Shown: positions 37,714-46,905 of the stretch, piece after piece | Layout of the letters: each line of letters starts with the position of its first letter | Numbering within the stretch: the stretch's first letter is position 1 | Origin: Burkholderiales bacterium | GTDB lineage: Bacteria > Pseudomonadota > Gammaproteobacteria > Burkholderiales > Burkholderiaceae_C | Assembly: GCA_021414305.1 (NCBI GenBank) | Contig: JAIOOS010000010.1 | Coordinates: 154,543-218,542 of the forward strand | Length of the DNA stretch: 64,000 nucleotides | Direction: 5' to 3' | Notes under the pieces: generated by a model | Seen by the model: only the letters and a program-made list of their open reading frames with translations | Databases searched by the model: none | Told to the model about the DNA's origin: nothing | Position numbers and translations under genes: made by a program

Positions 37714-39510
37714 TCAGGCCGCCTGCGTCTGCGTGCTCCGCAGCCGGATGTGCAGCTCGCGCAGCTGCTTCTCGTCGACCGGGCCGGGCGCGTTGGTGAG
37801 CAGGTCCTGGGCGCGCTGCGTCTTCGGAAAGGCGATCACGTCGCGCAGCGACTCGGCCTTCACCAGCAGCATGACGAAGCGGTCGAGACCGATCGCGATG
37901 CCGCCGTGCGGCGGCGCGCCGTACTGCAGCGCGTCGAGCAGGAAGCCGAACTTGAGCTGCGCTTCCTCGGCGTCGATCTTCAGCGCCCGGAACACCTTGC
38001 TCTGCACGTCTTCCTTGTGGATCCGCACCGAGCCGCCGCCGAGCTCGATGCCGTTGAGCACCACGTCGTAGGCCTTGGCGATGCAACGGCCGGGGTCGGT
38101 CTCGAGCCAGTCCTCGTGGCCGTCCTTGGGCGCGGTGAACGGGTGGTGCACCGCGTTCCAGCGGCCGGCGCCCTCGTCGTACTCGAACATCGGGAAGTCG
38201 ACCACCCAGAGCGGCTCCCACTCGCCCACGGCCAGGCCGCGCGCCTTGCCGAAGTCGCTGTGCCCGACCTTGACGCGCAAGGCGCCGAGCGCATCGTTCA
38301 CCACCGAGGCCTTGTCGGCGCCGAAGAAGATCAGGTCGCCATCCTTGGCGCCGGTGCGCTTGAGCACCTCGGCCAGCGCCGCGTCGTGCAGGTTCTTCAC
38401 CACCGGCGACTGCAGGCCCTCGCGGCCCTTGCCGGCGTCGTTGACCTTGATCCAGGCCAGGCCCTTGGCGCCGTAGATCTTGACGAACTCGGTGTAGGCG
38501 TCGATCTCGCCGCGCGTCATCTCGCCGCCGCCCGGGATGCAGAGCGCCGCGACCCGGCCGTCCTTGGCCTTGGCCGGGACCGAGAACACCTTGAAGTCGA
38601 CGCTGCCCATCACGTCGGTCAGCTCGGTCAGCTCGAGCTTGACGCGCAGGTCGGGCTTGTCGGAGCCGTAGCGGCGCATCGCGTCGGCATAGGCCATCAC
38701 CGGGAACGCCGGCAGGTCGACGCCGATCGCGTGCTTGACCGTGCTGCGGATCATGCCCTCGAACATCGTGCGGATCTCCTCCTCGGTGAGGAACGAGGTC
38801 TCGATGTCGATCTGCGTGAACTCGGGCTGGCGGTCGGCGCGCAGGTCCTCGTCGCGGAAGCACTTGGTGATCTGGTAGTAGCGGTCGAAGCCGGCGACCA
38901 TCAGCAGCTGCTTGAACAGCTGCGGGCTCTGCGGCAGGGCGAAGAACATGCCGTCGTGCACGCGGCTCGGCACGAGGTAGTCGCGCGCGCCCTCCGGCGT
39001 GCTCTTGGTGAGCATCGGCGTCTCGATGTCGATGAAGCCGTTGGCGTCGAGGAACTTGCGCACCTCCATCGCCACCCGGTAGCGCAGCATCATGTTGCGC
39101 TGCATCTGCGGCCGGCGCAGGTCGAGCACGCGGTGCGTGAGGCGGGTGGTTTCGGAGAGGTTGTCCTCGTCGAGCTGGAACGGCGGCGTGACGCTGGGGT
39201 TCAGCACCTCGAGCTCGTGGCAGAGAATCTCGACCTTGCCGCTGCCGAGGTTGGCGTTGTCGGTGCCGCCCGGCCGGGCGCGGACCAGGCCGGTCACCTT
39301 CAGGCAGTACTCGTTGCGCACTTCCTCGGCCACGGCGAAGGTCGCCGCGCGGTCCGGGTCGCACACCACCTGCACCAGCCCTTCGCGATCGCGCAGGTCG
39401 ATGAAGATCACGCCGCCATGATCGCGGCGGCGGTGCGCCCAGCCCATCAGCGTGACCGTCTGGCCGAGGAGCGCCTCGCTCACCAGGCCGCAATACGTCG
39501 TTCTCATCAC
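37714..39510 (-). CDS. aspS: Aspartyl-tRNA synthetase
   Basis: The product is 598 aa, the usual bacterial AspRS length. The N-terminal OB-fold (~1-110) contains [22 protein letters not shown]. The class II core begins with [15 protein letters not shown]; further on are [43 protein letters not shown] (motif 2) and [13 protein letters not shown] (motif 3). The GAD insertion domain sits between. It charges tRNA-Asp; whether it also recognises tRNA-Asn cannot be read here. It is followed by nudB and preceded, after 129 bp, by DUF502. Confidence 0.97.
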   Translation of the reverse strand: MMRTTYCGLVSEALLGQTVTLMGWAHRRRDHGGVIFIDLRDREGLVQVVCDPDRAATFAVAEEVRNEYCLKVTGLVRARPGGTDNANLGSGKVEILCHELEVLNPSVTPPFQLDEDNLSETTRLTHRVLDLRRPQMQRNMMLRYRVAMEVRKFLDANGFIDIETPMLTKSTPEGARDYLVPSRVHDGMFFALPQSPQLFKQLLMVAGFDRYYQITKCFRDEDLRADRQPEFTQIDIETSFLTEEEIRTMFEGMIRSTVKHAIGVDLPAFPVMAYADAMRRYGSDKPDLRVKLELTELTDVMGSVDFKVFSVPAKAKDGRVAALCIPGGGEMTRGEIDAYTEFVKIYGAKGLAWIKVNDAGKGREGLQSPVVKNLHDAALAEVLKRTGAKDGDLIFFGADKASVVNDALGALRVKVGHSDFGKARGLAVGEWEPLWVVDFPMFEYDEGAGRWNAVHHPFTAPKDGHEDWLETDPGRCIAKAYDVVLNGIELGGGSVRIHKEDVQSKVFRALKIDAEEAQLKFGFLLDALQYGAPPHGGIAIGLDRFVMLLVKAESLRDVIAFPKTQRAQDLLTNAPGPVDEKQLRELHIRLRSTQTQAA

Positions 39511-39639
39511 ATCACTCCAGATTCTGTTTGTTCGAGGGTCGCGGGCGGATCCGGGGGATCGCGCGTCGCCGTCTTCGGTGGCGCAGGCCGCGCCGGCCGG
39601 AGCCGCGCGGGCCGTTCGGGCTGAGCGCTCGCCGCGCGC

Positions 39640-40302
39640 TCAGCCGATCGAGTTTCGCAGCGGCAGCGGCGTCGCCTGGGCGACCGGCCGCACCGGCGGC
39701 GCAACGACGCCCATCGAGATCACGTACTTGAGCGCCTCGTCGACGCTCATCGCCAGCGGAATCACCTCGGCGCGGCGCAGCATCAGGAAGAAGCCCGAGG
39801 TCGGGTTCGGCGTCGTCGGCACGTAGACGCTGAGGTAGTCGCCCGGCAGGTGCGTGGCCGCCTCGCCGCCGGGCTTGCCGGTGACGAAGGCGATCGTCCA
39901 CGCGCCTTCGCGCGGGTACTGCACGAGCACGGCTTCGCGAAAGGCGTTGCCGCTGCTCGAGAACAGCGTGTCCGAGACCTGCTGCACCGAGCTGTAGATC
40001 GACTTGACGATCGGGATGCGGTTGAGCATGCGGTGCCCCTGCCGCAGCGCCCATTGCCCGACCACGTTGGTCGCGAACACGCCGGTGAGGAACAGGGCGA
40101 TCAGCATCACGATCACGCCGAGGCCGGGAATCCGGCGCAGCATCTCGATGAAGGAATGGCTGCCCTCGGGCAGCACCGCCTGCGAGCCGTTGAGCACCCA
40201 GACGAACACGCCGTCGAGCAGGCCGAGCACCGACGCCAGCACCCAGATGGTGACGGCGAGCGGCAGCCAGACCAGCAGGCCGGCGAGCAGGTATTTCTTC
40301 AC
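39640..40302 (-). CDS. DUF502 family membrane protein
   Basis: The product is 220 aa with two transmembrane segments at residues ~5-38 and ~60-90. These are followed by GHRMLNRIPIVKSIYSSVQQ and VLVQYPREGAWTIAFVTG, the hallmark strands of DUF502. A Pro-rich short tail ends the protein. Function is unknown; the gene is a regular neighbour of aspS and the FmdB-like gene in betaproteobacteria. It begins 14 bp after the FmdB gene stop. Confidence 0.88.
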   Translation of the reverse strand: MKKYLLAGLLVWLPLAVTIWVLASVLGLLDGVFVWVLNGSQAVLPEGSHSFIEMLRRIPGLGVIVMLIALFLTGVFATNVVGQWALRQGHRMLNRIPIVKSIYSSVQQVSDTLFSSSGNAFREAVLVQYPREGAWTIAFVTGKPGGEAATHLPGDYLSVYVPTTPNPTSGFFLMLRRAEVIPLAMSVDEALKYVISMGVVAPPVRPVAQATPLPLRNSIG

Positions 40303-40316
40303 CGCTGCAGCGCCGC

Positions 40317-40739
40317 TCAGGTGCCGGTCTTGCCGGGCGTGGCCGGCGCGGCCGGGGCCGCGGCTGGCGCCGGGCTGGGCGCGGCGGCCGGCGCGGCGTC
40401 GGCCTTCTTGCCGGACTCGCCGTTCTTCGCCTCCGCCTTGGCGTCGCCACCGGCGGGAGCATCGCCGCCCTTGTCGCCGGCCGGCGCGGCCGCCCCGCCG
40501 TCCTTCGCACCGCCCTTTTCGCCGTCGCCGGCGTCGGCCGACTTGCCGGTCTTCTTGTCGCCGCGGAAGTCGGTCACGTACCAGCCCGAGCCCTTGAGCT
40601 GGAAGCCCGCGGCGGTGACCTGCTTGACGTACGTGGGCTGCCCGCAGGCCGGGCAGACGCTCAACACCGGATCGGACATCCGTTGCAGCACGTCCTGCGC
40701 GTGGCCGCAGTTCGAGCAGCGATAGGCATAGATCGGCAT
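40317..40739 (-). CDS. FmdB family zinc-ribbon protein with long low-complexity tail
   Basis: The product is 140 aa from ATG 40739. The first ~55 residues are the FmdB regulatory zinc ribbon: MPIYAYRCSNCGHAQDVLQ, then SVCPACGQP, with two CxxC pairs. From residue ~60 onward the chain is an Ala/Gly/Lys/Pro-rich disordered tail of about 80 residues. Homologues are annotated as putative regulatory proteins, but no direct role is known. It stands between the terminator of the ubiquinone genes and DUF502/aspS. Confidence 0.85.
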   Translation of the reverse strand: MPIYAYRCSNCGHAQDVLQRMSDPVLSVCPACGQPTYVKQVTAAGFQLKGSGWYVTDFRGDKKTGKSADAGDGEKGGAKDGGAAAPAGDKGGDAPAGGDAKAEAKNGESGKKADAAPAAAPSPAPAAAPAAPATPGKTGT

Positions 40740-40760
40740 TGCAGGCCCCTCACGGGTCCG

Positions 40761-40796
40761 AAAAAGACAACCCGGCAGTATAAATCTTGCCGGGTT
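40761..40796 (-). terminator. Rho-independent terminator after ubiB
   Basis: The 9-bp perfect arms lie at 40769-40777 and 40788-40796 (AACCCGGCA and complement) with a 10-nt A/T-rich loop. Read on the minus strand the stem is followed by GTCTTTTT. It sits 14 bp beyond the ubiB stop (40811) and before the FmdB start, so it ends the ubiJ-ubiB transcript. Confidence 0.7.
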
Positions 40797-40810
40797 TTCC
40801 CGGGCGGGGC

Positions 40811-42358
40811 CTAGTGCCAGCGCACCGCGAGCTGCATCAACGCCAGCCCGACGACGAAGCCGATCGCCGCGACGATCACCGCGATCAGCAGCCGGTTGGT
40901 CCGCCGCTGCTCCGCCAGCAGCGCTTCCAGCGCCCGCTGCTGGCCGCTCGGCGGCGGCTGCAAGGCGGCATGGATCAGGCGCGGCAGCTGCGGCAGCAGG
41001 TGCACGTAGCGCGGCGCTTCCTTCTCGAGCTGCTGCACCAGGCCGCGCCAGCCGACCTGCTCTTCCATCCAGCGCTCGAGGAAGGGCTTGGCGGTGCTCC
41101 ACAGGTCGAGCTCCGGGTCGAGGTCGCGGCCCAGGCCCTCGACGTTGAGCAGCGTCTTCTGCAGCAGCACGAGCTGCGGCTGGATCTCGACGTTGAAGCG
41201 GCGCGAGGTCTGGAACAGGCGCAGCAGCACCTGGCCGAGCGAGATGTCCTTGAGCGGCCGGTCGAACTGCGGCTCGCAGACCGCGCGGATCGCGCCCTCG
41301 AGCTCGTCGATGCGCGTCATCGGCGGCACCCAGCCGCTCTCGACGTGCAGCTCGGCCACCCGCTTGTAGTCGCGGTGGAAGAAGGCGATGAAGTTCTGCG
41401 CCAGGTAGTCCTTGTCGATCTGCGTGAGCGTGCCGACGATGCCGAAGTCGAGCGAGACGTAGCGGCCGAAGGTCTCGGGCGCGATCGAGACCTGGATGTT
41501 GCCGGGGTGCATGTCGGCGTGGAAGAAGCCGTCGCGGAACACCTGGGTGAAGAAGATGGTGACGCCGTCGCGCGCCAGCTTGGGAATGTCGACGCCGGCG
41601 TCGCGCAGGCGCTGCACGTGGCTGATCGGCACGCCGTCCATGCGCTGCATGACGATCACGTTCGGCGTGCACAGCTCCCACACCATCTCCGGCACGAGCA
41701 GCAGGTCCAGGCCCTGCATGTTGCGGCGCAGCTGCGAGGCGTTGGCGGCCTCGCGCACGAGGTCGAGCTCGTCGTGCAGGTAGTTGTCGAACTCGGCGAC
41801 GACCTCGCGCGGCTTGAGCCGCTTGCCGTCGACGAAGACGCGCTCGACCCAGACCGCCAGCTGGCGCATCAGGGCGATGTCGTCCTCGATCGCCGCCAGC
41901 ATGCCGGGCCGCAGCACCTTGACCGCGACCTCGCGGCCGTCCTTCAGCACCGCGAAGTGGACCTGGGCGATCGAGGCGCTGGCCACCGGCGCGGCGTCGA
42001 AGCTGGCGAACACGCTCTCGATCGGACGGCCGAAGGCGCGCTCGACCGCGGCGCGCGCCTGCGCTTCGGGGAACGGCGGCACCCGGTCCTGCAGCTTCGC
42101 CAGCTCGACGGCGATGTCGGCCGGGATCAGGTCGCGCCGGGTCGACATGACCTGGCCGAACTTGACGAAGATCGGACCCAGCGCCTCGAGGCCCAGGCGC
42201 AGCCGCTCGCCGCGCGGCGCCTCGAGGCGGCGGCCGAAGGTGATGACGCTGACCAGGCGGCGGACCCAGCGCTGGCTGAAGCCCGACAGCGCGAGCTCGT
42301 CGAGCCCGAAGCGAAAGACCGTGACCCAGATGAAGACGAGCCGGGAAACGTGCCTCAT
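40811..42358 (-). CDS. ubiB: Ubiquinone biosynthesis protein UbiB (atypical kinase)
   Basis: The product is 515 aa of the ABC1/ADCK/UbiB family. Signatures: the KxGQ-type helix in [16 protein letters not shown], the nucleotide loop [18 protein letters not shown] (Lys), HADMHPGNI (catalytic HxDxHPxN) and DFGIVG. Two C-terminal hydrophobic helices anchor it to the membrane. It has ATPase activity needed for coenzyme Q assembly rather than classic protein kinase activity. The ATG overlaps the ubiJ stop by 4 bp (ATGA). Confidence 0.95.
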   Translation of the reverse strand: MRHVSRLVFIWVTVFRFGLDELALSGFSQRWVRRLVSVITFGRRLEAPRGERLRLGLEALGPIFVKFGQVMSTRRDLIPADIAVELAKLQDRVPPFPEAQARAAVERAFGRPIESVFASFDAAPVASASIAQVHFAVLKDGREVAVKVLRPGMLAAIEDDIALMRQLAVWVERVFVDGKRLKPREVVAEFDNYLHDELDLVREAANASQLRRNMQGLDLLLVPEMVWELCTPNVIVMQRMDGVPISHVQRLRDAGVDIPKLARDGVTIFFTQVFRDGFFHADMHPGNIQVSIAPETFGRYVSLDFGIVGTLTQIDKDYLAQNFIAFFHRDYKRVAELHVESGWVPPMTRIDELEGAIRAVCEPQFDRPLKDISLGQVLLRLFQTSRRFNVEIQPQLVLLQKTLLNVEGLGRDLDPELDLWSTAKPFLERWMEEQVGWRGLVQQLEKEAPRYVHLLPQLPRLIHAALQPPPSGQQRALEALLAEQRRTNRLLIAVIVAAIGFVVGLALMQLAVRWH

Positions 42359-42912
42359 CGGGGCGGCGGCTCCGCGGCCGGCGGCGCGCCGGGGCGGCCG
42401 CCGCGCCGGGCGAAGCCGTCGAGCGTCTTCGCCGCTTCGCGAATCGCCTGCGCCACCGCCTTGCCGAAGCGCCCGATCTCGCGCGCCGGCGCGTCGCCCA
42501 CCAGCCGCGCCAGGTCGTCCTGCGCTTCCCAGCGCAGGTTCTCGATCAACCAGTTGACGTCGGTCGCGAGCGCCGCGTTGCCCTCGACCCGAAGCTGCGG
42601 CCGCTCGCCGACCAGGAACTTCGCGAACGCCAGCGCCGGATTGGCGGCGTCGATCGCCACGCGCAGGTCGGGCGGCGTTTCCTCAGGTGTCTCGATCCAC
42701 TCGACCAGGCCCGGTGGCGTGACGCGAAAGGCGATCGGCGAAGGTGCGGGAAGCAGCGTGGGCCAGCCTTCGAGCTCGATGCGCAGGGTTCTCGAGGCGT
42801 GCGGACGGAGCCTCTCCATCGCCTGCGGCTCGGCGGAGATCACGTGGTTGAGGAGCAGCACGACCCGCTCCATCACCGACCGTTCCGCGAGCGTTTTCAT
42901 CGCCTCGAACAT
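42355..42912 (-). CDS. ubiJ: Ubiquinone biosynthesis accessory factor UbiJ (SCP2 domain)
   Basis: The product is 185 aa from ATG 42912; an upstream TTG would add 11 residues. The central part ([25 protein letters not shown]...[17 protein letters not shown], then [22 protein letters not shown]) follows the SCP2 sterol-carrier pattern of UbiJ, which holds lipid intermediates in the Ubi metabolon. The C-terminus is a disordered Pro/Gly/Arg tail. The stop overlaps the ubiB start, and ubiE is two genes away, supporting the assignment. Confidence 0.85.
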   Translation of the reverse strand: MFEAMKTLAERSVMERVVLLLNHVISAEPQAMERLRPHASRTLRIELEGWPTLLPAPSPIAFRVTPPGLVEWIETPEETPPDLRVAIDAANPALAFAKFLVGERPQLRVEGNAALATDVNWLIENLRWEAQDDLARLVGDAPAREIGRFGKAVAQAIREAAKTLDGFARRGGRPGAPPAAEPPPR

Positions 42913-42953
42913 GGCTCGATTGTAGGCGGCGCCTATGCCGGACAATCGAAGCG

Positions 42954-43493
42954 ATGCAGGCCACAGCGACCGATATCGACGGCGTGATCGTCTTCGAGCC
43001 GAAGGTGTTCGGCGACGCGCGCGGGTTCTTCCTCGAAAGCTTTCGCCAGCAGGCGTTCGACGCCGCCCTCGGCCGGCATGTCGAGTTCGTCCAGGACAAC
43101 CAGTCGCGCTCGCCGCGCGGCGTGCTGCGCGGCCTGCACTGGCAGGAAGCGCCGCATGCGCAGGGCAAGCTGGTTCGCGTGACCCGCGGCTCGGTGTTCG
43201 ACGTGGCGGTCGACATTCGCCGCGGCTCGCCGACCTTCGGCCGCTGGTTCGGCATCGAGCTGAGCGAGGCGAACCATCGCCAGCTCTGGATCGCCCCCGG
43301 GCTGGCGCACGGCTTCCTCGTCACCAGCGAGAGCGCCGACTTCCTCTACAAGACCACCGCCTACTACGCGCCCGAGGCCGAGCGCGCGCTGCGCTGGGAC
43401 GACCCCGACCTGAAGATCGCGTGGCCCGACGTCGGCGCGGCGCCGACGGTCTCGGCCAAGGACGCCGCCGCCGGCGCGTTCGCCTCGCTCTAG
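42954..43493 (+). CDS. rfbC: dTDP-4-dehydrorhamnose 3,5-epimerase
   Basis: The product is 179 aa, the normal length. The cupin fold of RmlC is clear: FEPKVFGDARGFFLESF, VQDNQSRSPRGVLRGLHWQ (catalytic His), VRVTRGSVFDVAVDIRRGSPTFG, and APGLAHGFLVTSESADFLYKTT with the second His and a Tyr. It makes dTDP-4-keto-L-rhamnose for surface polysaccharide. It is unusual in standing alone without rfbA/B/D and in facing right inside a leftward ubiquinone block. It starts 41 bp from ubiJ and overlaps the Tim44 gene stop by 4 bp. Confidence 0.93.
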   Translation: MQATATDIDGVIVFEPKVFGDARGFFLESFRQQAFDAALGRHVEFVQDNQSRSPRGVLRGLHWQEAPHAQGKLVRVTRGSVFDVAVDIRRGSPTFGRWFGIELSEANHRQLWIAPGLAHGFLVTSESADFLYKTTAYYAPEAERALRWDDPDLKIAWPDVGAAPTVSAKDAAAGAFASL

Positions 43494-44206
43494 AGCAGCG
43501 CCTGCTGGCGCGCCAGGCGCCACGACGGCACGTCGTCGTCCTTGGTGCCGGCGAGCATCCACAGCTCGCGGAACGGCACCTCGCCCTGCTCCGCCGACTC
43601 GCGGATCAGGCCCGAGAACTCGATGCTCGCGAGATAGGCCGCGCCGAGCTCCTCGAGGCCGAGCAGCTCGGCATGCAGCGAGATCACGTCGGTGCGACTG
43701 GTGCGCGACTCGCGCGCGGTGAGCACGTGCAGGAGCTCCTCGAGCATCTCCGGCGTGGTGAGGGCGCGCAGGGCGGACACGTCGGCAGCGTCCCACGCGG
43801 CCTGCAGGCGCATGAAGCGGCCGCGCGCCGCAGCCAGCACCTGCTCGCCGTCGAGGCCGGCGGGAATCGCGAACCCGGCGCAGCGCGGCACGATCGCGCC
43901 GGGGGCGCGGCGGCGCGCCGCGACCAACGAACGCGACTGCTGCCGCCGCCAGATCCAGAAGGCGCTGGCGACGACCACCAGGGCGATCGCCAGCGCCGCC
44001 ACGCCCGCCGGCCCGGTCGGCGCGCGGCGGGCGCCGACCACCGCCCACAACGCCGTCAGGAGGCCGAGCCCGGTGGTCAGGCCGCTGACGCCGAGGCCGG
44101 CCACTCCGGCCGCCGCCGCCGGCGAGCTGCCGAACAGCAGGTGCAGGCCGACGCCGACCGAGAGGCCCTGGCGCCAGCGGCCTGCGATAGCGGCCGGCGT
44201 CAGCAC
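43490..44206 (-). CDS. Tim44-like domain protein
   Basis: The product is 238 aa. The first ~90 residues are hydrophobic (a signal-like stretch and one or two membrane helices), followed by basic residues. Residues ~120-238 form the Tim44/MlaC-like domain: [33 protein letters not shown] and then strands ending in [13 protein letters not shown]. In betaproteobacteria this gene regularly follows ubiE. Its 5' end overlaps ubiE by 7 bp, so it is in the same operon. Function in bacteria is not known. Confidence 0.82.
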   Translation of the reverse strand: MLTPAAIAGRWRQGLSVGVGLHLLFGSSPAAAAGVAGLGVSGLTTGLGLLTALWAVVGARRAPTGPAGVAALAIALVVVASAFWIWRRQQSRSLVAARRRAPGAIVPRCAGFAIPAGLDGEQVLAAARGRFMRLQAAWDAADVSALRALTTPEMLEELLHVLTARESRTSRTDVISLHAELLGLEELGAAYLASIEFSGLIRESAEQGEVPFRELWMLAGTKDDDVPSWRLARQQALL

Positions 44207-44931
44207 TTGATCCCCACGTGCAGGGCGACGACGCCGGCGGCGAGGTTGTGCACGTCGACGTGGGCGAAGCCGGCGCTCTTCATCATCGCCTTCAGCGTCG
44301 CCTGGTCGGGGTGGACGCGGATCGACTCGGCCAGGTAGCGGTAGCTCGCGCCGTCGCCGGCGACGAGCTGGCCGATGCGCGGCAGCACCTTGAACGAATA
44401 CCAGTCGTAGGCCTTCTCGAGCGGCGCCGCGACCTTGGAGAACTCGAGCACCAGCAGGCGCCCGCCCGTCTTCAGCACCCGCGCCATCTCGGCGAGCGCC
44501 TTGTCCTTGTGCGTCATGTTGCGCAGGCCGAAGGCGACGCTGACGAGATCGAACGCGCCGCTCGCGAAAGGCAGGGTCTCGGCGTCGCAGAGCACCGTCG
44601 GCAGGACGAGGCCTTCGTCGAGCAGACGGTCGCGGCCCTGGCGCAGCATCGCCTCGTTGATGTCGGTGTGGACGACGACGCCGGCCTCGCCCGCCGGGCC
44701 GGCGAAGGCGCGCGCCAGGTCGCCGGTGCCGCCGGCCAGGTCGAGCACCTTGTCGCCGGGGCGGACGTTCGCCACCGCCACGGTGTAGGCCTTCCAGGCG
44801 CGGTGCAGGCCGAGCGACATCAAGTCGTTCATGACGTCGTACTTCGGCGCGACCGAATCGAACACGCCGCGCACGCGGGCGGCCTTGGCCGAGTCGTCGA
44901 CGGTGTCGAAGCCGAAGTGGGTTTCGCTCAC
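44200..44931 (-). CDS. ubiE: Bifunctional demethylmenaquinone/ubiquinone C-methyltransferase UbiE
   Basis: The product is 243 aa, a class I SAM methyltransferase. Landmarks: [25 protein letters not shown] at the N-terminus, [15 protein letters not shown] (SAM loop), [30 protein letters not shown], and [30 protein letters not shown], all diagnostic for UbiE. It adds a methyl group in ubiquinone (and menaquinone) synthesis. It begins 7 bp after the DUF971 gene and overlaps the Tim44 gene. Confidence 0.95.
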   Translation of the reverse strand: MSETHFGFDTVDDSAKAARVRGVFDSVAPKYDVMNDLMSLGLHRAWKAYTVAVANVRPGDKVLDLAGGTGDLARAFAGPAGEAGVVVHTDINEAMLRQGRDRLLDEGLVLPTVLCDAETLPFASGAFDLVSVAFGLRNMTHKDKALAEMARVLKTGGRLLVLEFSKVAAPLEKAYDWYSFKVLPRIGQLVAGDGASYRYLAESIRVHPDQATLKAMMKSAGFAHVDVHNLAAGVVALHVGIKC

Positions 44932-44938
44932 GCCCGCC

Positions 44939-45358
44939 TCAATGCGAATGGCCGCAGGCCGAGGCGGCGGCCGCCGCCGGCATCGCCTGGTCGCGGCTCG
45001 CGCCGGCCTTGGCCAGGCGCTCCTCGTACTTCTGCCACAGCTCGGCCTCCTGCGAGCCCAGGAAGTAGAGGTAGTCCCAGGAGAAGATGCCGGTGTCGTG
45101 ACCGTCGGAAAAGCGCGGCTGCACCGCGTAGTTGCCGACCGGCTCGAGGGCCGCCAGCTCGACGCCGCGCTTGCCGGTCTGCAGCACTTCCTGGCCAGGG
45201 CCGTGGCCCTGCACTTCGGCCGAAGGCGAGTAGACGCGCATCAGCTCGAACGGAATGCGAAAGGTCTTGCCGTCGCTGAACCCGACCTCGAGCACGCGCG
45301 AGAGGCCGTGGACGGTGATGGCAGTCGGTTGCGGTGTCTGGGAAGTGAGGCCGGCCAT
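44939..45358 (-). CDS. DUF971 domain protein (gamma-butyrobetaine hydroxylase-like N-terminal)
   Basis: The product is 139 aa. The DUF971 fold is visible: [29 protein letters not shown], then [28 protein letters not shown]. The C-terminus carries an Ala-rich stretch and a Cys/His end (CGHSH). Its role is unknown, though the domain appears with Fe-S proteins and ubiquinone genes. It is the first gene of the DUF971-ubiE-Tim44 operon, divergent from the serine hydrolase gene by 133 bp. Confidence 0.88.
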   Translation of the reverse strand: MAGLTSQTPQPTAITVHGLSRVLEVGFSDGKTFRIPFELMRVYSPSAEVQGHGPGQEVLQTGKRGVELAALEPVGNYAVQPRFSDGHDTGIFSWDYLYFLGSQEAELWQKYEERLAKAGASRDQAMPAAAAASACGHSH

Positions 45359-45491
45359 ACGAGGGAGGTGAGGGGCGCCGGAAGTCTAGCGAAGCCACGC
45401 CGGCCACGGACCCATCGGGGAGATTGGCGCAGCTTCGGCGCCACAGAACGGCCGGCCGATAGGATTCACAGCGGATTCCAACCGCCGGCCG

Positions 45492-46886
45492 ATGTCCCTT
45501 CGCAGCCCCTCCCCATCCGACCGCGACCGGCGACGCCTCCTGAAGGCGCTGCCGGCCGCCGCTGCCGCCTTCGGCCTCGGCCGGCCGGGCCCGGTTGGCG
45601 CCATGGCGGCCGAACCGACGGCCGCCCTGCTCAAGGCGCGCCTCGCCGAGCAGGGAACGGGCCTGGTCGCGCTGCAGGTCGACAAGAGCAAGGTCGAGAT
45701 CGTCGCCCAGGGTCGCGCCGCCGAAGGCACGGCGCTGCGCGACGACGCGCTGCTCGAGATCGGCTCGATCACCAAGACCTTCACCGGCCTGCTGCTCGCC
45801 GACGCCGTCGTGCGCCGCCGCCTCGCGCTCGACGATCCGGTCGAAGGCGCCCTGCCCGGCATCAAGCTGCGCGACAGCGCCGGCGCGCCGATCCGCTGGG
45901 TCGACCTGGCGACGCACCGCTCCGGCCTGCCGCGCCTGCCCGCGAACATCGCGCCGCGAGACCCCGCCGATCCCTACGCCGACTACGACGAAGCCCGCCT
46001 GCTCGCCTATCTGCGCGAGTTCAAGCCGACCGTCGCGCGCGACACGCGCTGGGAGTACTCCAACCTCGGCTTCGGCCTGCTCGGCTACGCGCTCGGCCGC
46101 GCCGCGGGCAGCAGCTACCCCGCGCAGCTCGACGAGCGGGTGCTGCGCCCGCTGGGAATGACGCGCTCGACCCTGTCCCTGCCGGGCCGCGCCCTCGCCG
46201 GCCTGGTCGACGGCCACGATGCCGACAAGCGCCGCGTGCCGCACTGGCACCTGGACGTGCTCGCCGGCGCCGGCGGGCTCGTCATGCCCGCCGCCGACCT
46301 GGCGCGCTATGCCCAGGCCGCGCTGGCGCCCGATTCCACGCCGCTCGGCGAGGCTTTCCTGCTGGCGCAAAAACGCCACGCGGTCGGGCCGAGCGAGATG
46401 AATCCGATCGGCCTGGCGTGGCTGCGCGCACCGCTCAACGGTCGCACGGTGCTGAACCACGACGGCGGCACGGCCGGCTTTTCCTCCTCGCTCTGGCTCG
46501 ACCCGCAGCGCCAGCGGGCGACGGCGGTCATCGCCAACGCGATGGTCGAGGTCAACGATCTCGCCTTGCACCTGCTCGACGAAAGCATGCCGGCCAAGGA
46601 CCTGAGCCTCATGCGGCAGGCGGCGGTGGCGCTGGGCGCCGAGCAGCTCGCGCCGCTGGCCGGCGTCTACGCCACGCGGCCGGCGTTCAAGCTGACCCTC
46701 AGCGTGCGCGATGGCCAGCTCTGGGCGCAGGCCACCGGCCAGGGCGCGTTCCAGCTCTTCGCCAGGTCGCCGCGCCGCTTCTTCGCCAGGATCACGCCGC
46801 TCGAGATCGAGTTCGCGGAGGGCTCGCCGCCAGCATCGCTCACCCTGCTCCAGGGCGGCGCGACGCTGCGCTTCGTACGCGAATGA
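45492..46886 (+). CDS. Serine hydrolase, class C beta-lactamase-like
   Basis: The product is 464 aa. The N-terminus has a twin-arginine signal (RRRLLKALPAAAAAFGLG), so it is probably folded before export. The catalytic SxxK is Ser92-Lys95 in EIGSITKTF, the second motif is YSNLGFG (Tyr-x-Asn) and the third is near NHDGGTAGFSS. These belong to the AmpC/EstB/DD-peptidase family; activity could be esterase, peptidase or beta-lactamase. Residues ~370-464 form an extra C-terminal beta domain (LAPLAGVYATRPAFKLTLSV). No AmpR-type regulator is adjacent. Confidence 0.85.
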   Translation: MSLRSPSPSDRDRRRLLKALPAAAAAFGLGRPGPVGAMAAEPTAALLKARLAEQGTGLVALQVDKSKVEIVAQGRAAEGTALRDDALLEIGSITKTFTGLLLADAVVRRRLALDDPVEGALPGIKLRDSAGAPIRWVDLATHRSGLPRLPANIAPRDPADPYADYDEARLLAYLREFKPTVARDTRWEYSNLGFGLLGYALGRAAGSSYPAQLDERVLRPLGMTRSTLSLPGRALAGLVDGHDADKRRVPHWHLDVLAGAGGLVMPAADLARYAQAALAPDSTPLGEAFLLAQKRHAVGPSEMNPIGLAWLRAPLNGRTVLNHDGGTAGFSSSLWLDPQRQRATAVIANAMVEVNDLALHLLDESMPAKDLSLMRQAAVALGAEQLAPLAGVYATRPAFKLTLSVRDGQLWAQATGQGAFQLFARSPRRFFARITPLEIEFAEGSPPASLTLLQGGATLRFVRE

Positions 46887-46905
46887 GCCGGGCGGTCGCC
46901 GCGGG

